Positions 15,893 to 21,236 of a stretch of DNA of 22,509 bases are shown one piece after another (within the stretch, counting starts at the first letter, position 1; the number at the start of each line of letters is the position of its first letter). Origin of the DNA: TMED14 sp964475135 (GTDB lineage Bacteria > Bacteroidota > Bacteroidia > Flavobacteriales > Schleiferiaceae). The position numbers and the translations under genes were made by a program. Where the stretch lies: positions 1 through 22,509 of the forward strand of contig CAYYWL010000026.1 of assembly GCA_964475135.1 (NCBI GenBank), read 5' to 3'. The notes below the pieces were generated by a model, which had not been told where the DNA came from, did no database searches, and saw only the letters and a list, made by a program, of their open reading frames with translations.

Positions 15893-16749
15893 CTTGGGTC
15901 GAGTGCCCCCGCGACGCGATGCAGGGCTACCCGACGGTCTTTGCGACGCAGGATAAAATTACCTACCTCAAGCGGCTTTTGCCGGTGGGCTTTGACTACC
16001 TGGATGTGGCAAGTCTGGTTTCGCCCAAGGCGATTCCGCAGATGGCGGATTCGGTCGAAGTGCTCAACGCCTTGCTACCCGACAAGGGGAGCAACAAGTT
16101 TCTCGTCATCGCAGCCAATCCCCAAGGAATTGACCGCGCCGTGGCGCATCCAGCGGTGGACGTGGTTGGCGTTCCGTTCTCGGTAAGTGAACAGTTTCAG
16201 CGCCGCAACACGAACCGAAGCCAGCTTCACGCCCTCGATGAATGGACGCCTGCCATCGAGCGCGCCCACGCGGCCGGCAAAGAGGTCGTCGTCTATTTAT
16301 CGATGGCCTTTGGCAACCCCTACGGCGAGCCGAACACTCTTGACCTAGTGGCCGACTGGACGCAAAAGGCGGTGGATCGCTGGCAACCTAGCGTGCTTTC
16401 CATTAGCGATACGGTCGGAAGCGCCACGCCGCAAAGCATTCGCGAGGTGGTTGCTTCGGTGCGGAACGCGTCCGGCGCAACGCCCCTTGGTCTGCACCTG
16501 CACATGCCGGCGGCTGAGGCCTTGACCAACGGTCTGCTCGAGGCGTCCTGGGATTCGGGGATTCGCCGTTTTGATTCCGCGCTGCTTGGGCTTGGTGGGT
16601 GCCCGTTCGCCCAAAACCACATGGTCGGCAATCTGCCCTCAGAAGCTCTGCTCACCTTTGCTTCGGCCCGCGGAGCCTCGTTCGGCGTCAAGCCACTCGC
16701 GCTGGAGTCGGCCCACAATGCCGCCCGCGCATTTTTTAATTACCTTTGA
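15880..16749 (+). CDS. Hydroxymethylglutaryl-CoA lyase
   Basis: 289 aa, DRE-TIM metallolyase fold. HMG-CoA lyase cleaves 3-hydroxy-3-methylglutaryl-CoA to acetoacetate and acetyl-CoA, the last step of leucine breakdown. Key residues: Arg11-Asp12 in ECPRDAMQ, LDVASLVSPKAIPQMAD, SVSEQFQRRNTN, the metal ligands His206 and His208 in LGLHLHMP, and the catalytic cysteine Cys241 in GLGGCPFA followed by Asn245. ECPRDAMQ replaces the more usual EVGPRDGLQ, a variation compatible with function. It overlaps pyrD by 13 bp and so has no separate promoter. Pairing with pyrD makes no obvious metabolic sense and may just reflect compaction. Its last codons contain the promoter box for the following riboswitch. 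Confidence 0.93.
   Translation: MERLTWVECPRDAMQGYPTVFATQDKITYLKRLLPVGFDYLDVASLVSPKAIPQMADSVEVLNALLPDKGSNKFLVIAANPQGIDRAVAHPAVDVVGVPFSVSEQFQRRNTNRSQLHALDEWTPAIERAHAAGKEVVVYLSMAFGNPYGEPNTLDLVADWTQKAVDRWQPSVLSISDTVGSATPQSIREVVASVRNASGATPLGLHLHMPAAEALTNGLLEASWDSGIRRFDSALLGLGGCPFAQNHMVGNLPSEALLTFASARGASFGVKPLALESAHNAARAFFNYL
16741..16748 (+). promoter_or_regulatory. Putative -7 box (TACCTTTG) of the B12 uptake operon, inside the lyase stop
   Basis: Exact TAnnTTTG match formed by the last two codons and the stop of the HMG-CoA lyase. Transcription would begin near 16753-16756, just before the 5' strand of the riboswitch closing stem (16762), which fits well. Confidence 0.65.
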
Positions 16750-16756
16750 TGCGTTC

Positions 16757-16943
16757 GCGGTGCACGCGATGAGAACGTCTCAATCCGCGTGCTGAAAAGG
16801 GAATCCGGTGCAATACCGGAGCTGTACCCGCAGCTGTAAGTTCCGCACACACCGCACGCCGCAACAACCCACTGGGCAACCGGGAAGGGGGCGTGTCGGG
16901 GAACGAGCCAGAAGACCTGCCTCGAACGATAATCCGAGCGTGC
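16757..16943 (+). ncRNA. Cobalamin (B12) riboswitch
   Basis: The conserved cobalamin aptamer blocks appear in order: GAAAAGGGAA with CCGGTGCAATACCGG (about 16793-16820), GCTGTACCCGCAGCTGTAAG (16821-16840), CCACTGGGCAACCGGGAAGG (about 16869-16888) and the B12 box GCCAGAAGACCTGCC (16907-16921). A likely closing stem pairs GCACGC (16762-16767) with GCGTGC (16938-16943), which sets the boundaries. It lies directly before the TonB receptor start. The family represses its gene when adenosyl- or other cobalamins bind. The receptor starts 21 nt beyond the stem and no terminator hairpin with a U-tract is seen, so control is more likely at translation initiation. A small stem (16973-16977 with 16981-16985) overlaps the early codons. 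Confidence 0.97.
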
Positions 16944-16964
16944 CGGGAAGAGTGCGCCCTGAAG

Positions 16965-18758
16965 ATGATGCAGCGAATGCTTCGCAGCCTGTGGGTTGCT
17001 GGCTTATGGTTTACTGCCCTTGCGGGTTATTCGGCGGAACAGACCGAGGACACGCTGCGCGTCACAGTCAATCCAATTGGTCGCGAAACATTTCACTTTG
17101 CGCTACCTGAAGTTCCAGTTGACGCCGGGATGTGGCGCACTCAGTCTCCGACTACCGCCCACATTGCGCCTCGAGCCCTCGGATTGAATACTTCGGCCTT
17201 GCTCGCAGCAGGTCTTGATCTTCGCCAATCGGCTCCCGGTGGAAGTGCGTGGTTGGCCCTCGACGGGTTGCCGTCAACCCACACCTGGATCGAGTGGGAG
17301 GGAGTAGCCCTGAACGCATCGGACCTCGGAATCATGGATGTACGCCTGATTCCGAGCACCGGCCTGCAGCTGGAACGCAGCGCGGACGGTCTGCGCCTGC
17401 GGTCGTCAGCCCAAGCTGAATTCCGCGCCGAGGCCGCGTCGCTGGGCAACGCCGGCCTGTCGGTATGGCTTCCGGGGCAAAGCACGGACCTTGGGGTCAA
17501 TTTGAGTTCCGCCCTCAACCGCTACGCCTACCGCGACTTTTTGGGGCAAAGGCACCTGAGGCTCGGAGCGGGAGTGCAGCGTGCTGAAGTCCGCACGGCA
17601 TGGCGCCGAACGCAATCCGCGCTGAAGCAAGATGGTGCCGCCTACTTGGTCGTGCTGCAGCAAGGGCTGCCCGAGGCCGTCACTCAGGTGCGCCGCGAAG
17701 GAGCCGTGCAGCGCGATCTGCGGGCCACTGTAGTTCAGCGCCAAACGCTACAGAGCGGACGGGTCTATTGGCAAAGTGTGCAGTACGCGACGCTGACGTC
17801 CCAGCGCTACGACTACGAACAATTTGGCGGAATCCACGACACCAACCGCGCCCAATCGGTCGGCATCCGGATGCGGGCGCAAGCATGGGTTCTTCGGCAG
17901 CTCGTCTCGTCTTCGGTGGATGCGTCGCGGCTCATGGCGCAAGGCCCCAACAAAGATCCGGCGTCGGTCCTCAGGGTACAGGCGATGCTGCGCGGAACGG
18001 GTTTGCTTCCGGGCAAACTTCGCTACCACTGGGGGTTAAGTCATTTGAGCCAGGGATCCGAAGCAGGTCGCATGCTGCCCATGCTTCAGCTGAGCGCGGC
18101 CGAAAAGGCGTCGACCCAGTGGAGCCTCAAGGCCCACCGCCACCAGCGATTCCCGACCTTGAACGACCTGTTTTGGGTTCCGGGTGGCAATCAGATGCTG
18201 CGCGCTGAGCTCGGTTGGGAAGTTCGGGCGTCCCTCAACCGCAAATCCGCCGGTGCCGAACTTTACCACGGGCGACTCGCGGATGCCATCGTGTGGATGC
18301 CCGTCGGAACGGTATGGACTCCGCGCAATGTCGCGTCCATCACCCGTTGGGGCGGAAGCGCCCACCTTGATTGGAAGTGCGGCGCATGGTCCGGAACGTT
18401 TCGTGCGCAGGCTGTCCGCAGTGTGAACGAGCTCGGATTGCGCGTGCCCTATGTGGCCCCATGGTCCGTTTCGGCACTCGGTGCGCGCAAAGTCGGCTCT
18501 TGGACATTTCGGGCTGAACCAAGGTTCCGCGCCGCCACACCCACGGCCTGGTCCGGCGACCGAAGTACCTGGCTGCCCGCACAGGGCCAAATCGACGTGC
18601 ACGCTCAGTGGTCAATGAAGCGGTCGTCGCTCGAAATCAGCATGTACAACGCCACGAATTCACCCGTGCTCCTGCAGCTTGGCTACCCGCTTCCGGGGCG
18701 CTACCTCGGAATCTCATGGACCACACCACTAAACTCAACCCCTAAATCCTCAACCTAA
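16965..18758 (+). CDS. btuB: TonB-dependent cobalamin receptor, BtuB-like
   Basis: 597 aa from the ATG at 16965 (further ATGs at 16968 and 16977). Signal peptide residues are about 1-24. A TonB box DTLRVTVN (29-36) closely matches the BtuB box. A plug-like region follows (LLAAGLDLRQSAPGGSAWLALDGLPSTHTW, ending near VRLIPSTGLQLERSA), then a strand-rich barrel. Role: outer-membrane import of cobalamin powered by TonB. The length equals that of E. coli BtuB. Odd points: the plug lacks the usual ALYG...GGVINI ending, and the protein continues 10-12 residues past the expected terminal aromatic strand (GRYLGISW). The open frame starts at 16893, but that part is riboswitch. The BtuG-like gene begins in the stop codon (TAATG). 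Substrate assignment rests on the riboswitch and partner. Confidence 0.88.
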   Translation: MMQRMLRSLWVAGLWFTALAGYSAEQTEDTLRVTVNPIGRETFHFALPEVPVDAGMWRTQSPTTAHIAPRALGLNTSALLAAGLDLRQSAPGGSAWLALDGLPSTHTWIEWEGVALNASDLGIMDVRLIPSTGLQLERSADGLRLRSSAQAEFRAEAASLGNAGLSVWLPGQSTDLGVNLSSALNRYAYRDFLGQRHLRLGAGVQRAEVRTAWRRTQSALKQDGAAYLVVLQQGLPEAVTQVRREGAVQRDLRATVVQRQTLQSGRVYWQSVQYATLTSQRYDYEQFGGIHDTNRAQSVGIRMRAQAWVLRQLVSSSVDASRLMAQGPNKDPASVLRVQAMLRGTGLLPGKLRYHWGLSHLSQGSEAGRMLPMLQLSAAEKASTQWSLKAHRHQRFPTLNDLFWVPGGNQMLRAELGWEVRASLNRKSAGAELYHGRLADAIVWMPVGTVWTPRNVASITRWGGSAHLDWKCGAWSGTFRAQAVRSVNELGLRVPYVAPWSVSALGARKVGSWTFRAEPRFRAATPTAWSGDRSTWLPAQGQIDVHAQWSMKRSSLEISMYNATNSPVLLQLGYPLPGRYLGISWTTPLNSTPKSST

Positions 18759-19944
18759 TGCGCAATAGTTTCCTTGCCGCTACGACCCTGATAGCATTGG
18801 CCTCGTGCGATCCCCAAACGACTCCTGGATCCTTTGAATCAGGTCTTTACGTGCTCAATGAAGGCGCCTTCATGGGCGGAACCGCCACACTTACGCACTG
18901 GTCTTCTGACGACAGCGTGACCACGGATGCTTTTGCCATCGCCAATGGCCGCAGTTTGGGCAACCTAGGCAACGGAATCACTGCGGACGCCGACCGCATC
19001 TATGTGGTACTCAACGGAGCAGCTGCCGTCGAAGTACTCGATTATCCCGGACTCATTTCGATGGGTCGTGCCACTGGATTCGCCTCGCCGCGGCACGCCG
19101 TTGTGCTTGACGGGGGCGACCTTGCCGTCACCGACTGGGGCCGCAACCGACTGTACCGCGTGAGCGCATCGTCCTTTCAGCGCACCGATTCGGTTGACCT
19201 CTTAGGTGGGCCCGAAGCCATGGTGCTGCACCAAGACGAGCTGTGGGTGACGCACAGCGGAGCCTACGGCATCGACAGCACGATCACGGTGCTTGACGCA
19301 TCCACACTTGACGTGCTGGCCACAGTTCAGGTCGGCATCAATCCGACTTCGGCCGTCAAACTAGGATCTACGCTGTACGTGCTCTGCTCGGGCTATACCG
19401 ACTGGAGTGGGGGCGGAGGCGACCGAAGTGCTGCACTTGTTCGCGTCGACTTGGCAACGCGGAGCGTTACCGCGACCTATCCTGCCGTGTACCCAAGCGA
19501 TCGGCCCACGAAGCTCCAAACCGACGGTCAGGTGCTGTACTGGATCCGTGATGGATACACCGGCGACGTGCTGCGCATGAACCCAACCGACTTGGACTAC
19601 CCGGCCTATGCCTGGATTTCGGGCTCGGCCTATGGATTGTACGCCGATCAGGCCACCCGCCAGCTCTACGTACTCGACGCCAAGGATTTTCAGCAAACCG
19701 GTGAGGTGCGGCGCTACAGCGCCGGGGGGCAGCTCGAAGCGACGGTTCCTGCCGGAATCGTTCCGACGGCGGCNNNNNNNNNNNNNNNNNNNNNNNNNNN
19801 NNNNNNNNNNNNNNNNNNNNNNNNNNNNNNNNNNNNNNNNNNNNNNNNNNNNNNNNNNNNNNNNNNNNNNNNNGCGCCGGGGGGCAGCTCGAAGCGACGG
19901 TTCCTGCCGGAATCGTTCCGACGGCGGCAATCTGGATGCCTTAA
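18758..19944 (+). CDS. btuG: BtuG-like surface beta-propeller lipoprotein (contains assembly gap)
   Basis: Lipoprotein signal MRNSFLAATTLIALASC with Cys17 (lipobox LASC). The mature part is a repeating beta-propeller of the YncE/DUF5074 type: GLYVLNEGAFMGGTATLTHW, then units with ITADADRIYVVLN, VVLDGGDLAVTDWGRNRLYRV, TVLDASTLDVLATVQVG, DGQVLYWIRDG and TRQLYVLDAKDF. In Bacteroides, BtuG is a surface lipoprotein of this fold that binds cobalamin very tightly and hands it to BtuB. Here it overlaps the receptor by 1 nt behind a B12 riboswitch, which supports that role. A 100-N gap interrupts the 3' end. If the exact 55-bp duplication around it is collapsed, the frame continues as PTAAIWMP then TAA at 19942-19944, giving 343 aa, 1 nt before the terminator stem. 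Read literally with 100 N, the frame would end in nonsense. Confidence 0.87.
19719..19773 (+). repeat. First copy of a 55-bp exact duplication flanking the gap
   Basis: Identical base for base to 19874-19928, and directly abuts the N run. It is read as contig-end overlap rather than biology. Confidence 0.9.
19774..19873. other. Assembly gap (100 N)
   Basis: Exactly 100 N, the conventional placeholder length for a gap of unknown size. It lies inside the last codons of the BtuG-like gene. Because both flanks share 55 bp, the real gap is probably zero or negative. Confidence 0.98.
19874..19928 (+). repeat. Second copy of the 55-bp exact duplication
   Basis: Identical to 19719-19773. It is followed by the codons ATC TGG ATG CCT and a TAA stop, which complete the BtuG-like frame when the copies are merged. 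Confidence 0.9.
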
Positions 19945-19945
19945 A

Positions 19946-19982
19946 GCATAAAAAAACCGGGTACTACCCGGTTTTTTTATGC
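19946..19982. terminator. Bidirectional intrinsic terminator
   Basis: A perfect 17-bp stem (19946-19962 with 19966-19982) has a 3-nt ACT loop. Its outer part is an A-run on one side and a T-run on the other, so it works on both strands. It can end the btuB-btuG transcript from the left and the two-gene membrane operon from the right. Confidence 0.93.
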
Positions 19983-20096
19983 GTTCCTTGCTACTTGCCT
20001 CTAGTTTCTAGGTCCTCGACGTCGCACGATTCGACAGCGTCGGAGAAACAAGAAACTAGTAACTAGTTACCTGAAAACGAGAAGCCAGTAACCGAG
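19983..20096. repeat. Intergenic region with small imperfect repeats
   Basis: About 114 bp without a gene, between the terminator and the membrane-protein stop. CTAGTTTCT at 20001-20009 is the reverse complement of AGAAACTAG at 20051-20059. A 13-nt motif AGAA(A/G)C(T/C)AGTAAC occurs at 20051 and again at 20080 (period 29). Together they could form a REP-like hairpin or be a decayed simple repeat. Confidence 0.5.
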
Positions 20097-20606
20097 TTAG
20101 GCGTGTGCCGTACGCTCTACGCGCTGCAGCGCAAAGCCCATGGCGTAGCCCCACAGGGTGGTGGCTCCGAATGAAATTCCGAGGAAGGGCAACGCCGCGA
20201 CGTAGGTGGCGGGAAGCGACAAGCCGTTGCCGACGTACCACACGGCGAGGTTGCTCAGTCCAAAGAAAATGAGGTTGCTCGCGGCGCTGTGGCCCATCCA
20301 TGCAAGGCCTTCAGCTTTGGGCTTGGCGAATTGGGCGTAGGCGAGCACGGCGAGGTGTGCGGCATAGATTCCGAGGCTGTCGGCAAAACCCCATGCAAAA
20401 CCTTCGCTGTAGGCGGCGTATACGGTATTGTTCAGCACGAGGTCTGAGGCGTAGAGTACGGCAAGTGGTACGAGGATTTGCATCCAGGGCTTGCGAAACC
20501 ACGTTCCGCTCAACGTGTTTGCGGCGAGTACGGCAGAACCATTTGGAATAAGGAGAAAGCGGGTAGCGGCGGCGCCAATCAAGGCGATAAGGGCAGTGAA
20601 GCGCAT
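20097..20606 (-). CDS. Small integral membrane protein, DUF6580-like
   Basis: 169 aa with about five hydrophobic segments (roughly 1-20, 42-60, 72-95, 108-125, 133-158). TWFRKPWMQILVPLAVLYASDLVLNN near 34-59 resembles the conserved block of the DUF6580 family, small Bacteroidota membrane proteins that look like ECF-transporter substrate-binding (S) components. That similarity is from memory and moderate. It starts 4 nt after the stop of the 62-aa membrane protein and shares its promoter. It converges on the B12 uptake operon across the bidirectional terminator. A vitamin or metabolite transport role is possible but unproven, and the gene is not under the riboswitch. Confidence 0.75.
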   Translation of the reverse strand: MRFTALIALIGAAATRFLLIPNGSAVLAANTLSGTWFRKPWMQILVPLAVLYASDLVLNNTVYAAYSEGFAWGFADSLGIYAAHLAVLAYAQFAKPKAEGLAWMGHSAASNLIFFGLSNLAVWYVGNGLSLPATYVAALPFLGISFGATTLWGYAMGFALQRVERTAHA

Positions 20607-20610
20607 GCGT

Positions 20611-20799
20611 TTAAAGTACTCGTTTAAAAATGTAAATGACCATCAATAGGACAAAAATACCCAAAAGATAGCGGTAGGCACCGCGGTAGTGCATTTCGTG
20701 GGTAGATCGATCGGAACGGTAGCTCCACACGAGGTAGCCGACAAATGAAAGGGCAAAAAGCCCTGCAAATATCCAGTGTCCGGTTCCAATGTTGTCCAT
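20611..20799 (-). CDS. Small two-helix membrane protein of unknown function
   Basis: 62 aa. There are two hydrophobic segments (about 8-25 and 43-59) separated by a short polar, charged loop (SYRSDRSTHEMHYRGAYR), ending in a basic tail KRVL. The compact two-helix plan and clean codon pattern look like a real gene, and similar short proteins are common in Bacteroidota. No function is recognised. A TATTTTTG box is 13 nt before the ATG at 20799. Only 4 nt separate it from the DUF6580-like gene, so both proteins are made from one transcript and could act together. It is divergent from the MazG-like gene across 29 bp. Confidence 0.75.
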   Translation of the reverse strand: MDNIGTGHWIFAGLFALSFVGYLVWSYRSDRSTHEMHYRGAYRYLLGIFVLLMVIYIFKRVL

Positions 20800-20812
20800 G
20801 GCGTAATTTGCT

Positions 20813-20820
20813 CAAAAATA
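20813..20820 (-). promoter_or_regulatory. Putative -7 box (TATTTTTG) for the two-gene membrane operon
   Basis: Exact TAnnTTTG match, 13 nt before the 62-aa protein's ATG. On the plus strand a weaker TAATTTG at 20804-20810, 18 nt before the MazG-like start, could serve that gene. The two elements would cross over each other. Confidence 0.55.
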
Positions 20821-20828
20821 CAGCTAAA

Positions 20829-21236
20829 ATGAAGGAGCCCCTTGATTCCGTTACAGAATTTCACCGCATTTATCGGGTGCCGATGTCCGAAGTGCCCGTG
20901 GCCACGCCGAGCCCCGAGCTCGTGGCCCTTCGCCACCGTTTAATGGCTGAAGAAAACGAAGAATACCTTGAGGCCGCATTGGCCGGAAACCTCGTCGAGG
21001 TGGCCGACGCCCTTGGCGACAAACTGTATATTTTGTGCGGAACCATCATTTCCCACGGGCTGCAGCACGTGATTGAGGATGTGTTTCGCGAGATTCACCA
21101 AAGCAATCTGAGCAAGTTGGGCCCCGACGGCGAACCGCTGTACCGCGAGGACGGTAAGGTGATGAAGGGGCCGAACTACTTTCGGCCAGACATAGCCTCG
21201 GTTCTCGAGGGGCGCTCGCCCCAGCGGTCGGCGTAG
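20829..21236 (+). CDS. MazG-like nucleoside triphosphate pyrophosphohydrolase
   Basis: 135 aa from the ATG at 20829. The longer frame from 20745 runs through the divergent gene and is not used. It is an all-alpha NTP pyrophosphatase (PRA-PH/MazG superfamily). The metal-binding pattern is visible: EENEEYLEA (Glu41, Glu42, Glu45) and EVADALGDKLY (Glu57, Asp60, Asp64). The C-terminal part, REIHQSNLSKL, then PLYREDGKVMKGPNYFRPDI, is typical of a conserved subgroup found in bacteria and phages. The family splits (d)NTPs to NMP and pyrophosphate, which cleans the nucleotide pool. The exact substrate is unknown. Its last 61 bp overlap the 3' end of the OstA-like gene on the other strand. Confidence 0.87.
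   Translation: MKEPLDSVTEFHRIYRVPMSEVPVATPSPELVALRHRLMAEENEEYLEAALAGNLVEVADALGDKLYILCGTIISHGLQHVIEDVFREIHQSNLSKLGPDGEPLYREDGKVMKGPNYFRPDIASVLEGRSPQRSA

Noticed and set aside
16893..16964. Extension of the TonB receptor frame upstream of 16965
   Set aside because: This stretch is the 3' part of the cobalamin aptamer, including the B12 box. The signal peptide starts at 16965-16977.
19719..19928. The 55-bp duplication as a biological tandem or propeller repeat
   Set aside because: Base-perfect identity ending exactly at the N run on one side and starting exactly after it on the other fits contig overlap far better than an evolved repeat.
19608..20066. Frames running through the N gap on both strands (also 19361-19930)
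   Set aside because: They are created by 100 undefined bases and the duplicated contig ends. The strands and repeats there do not encode a plausible protein.
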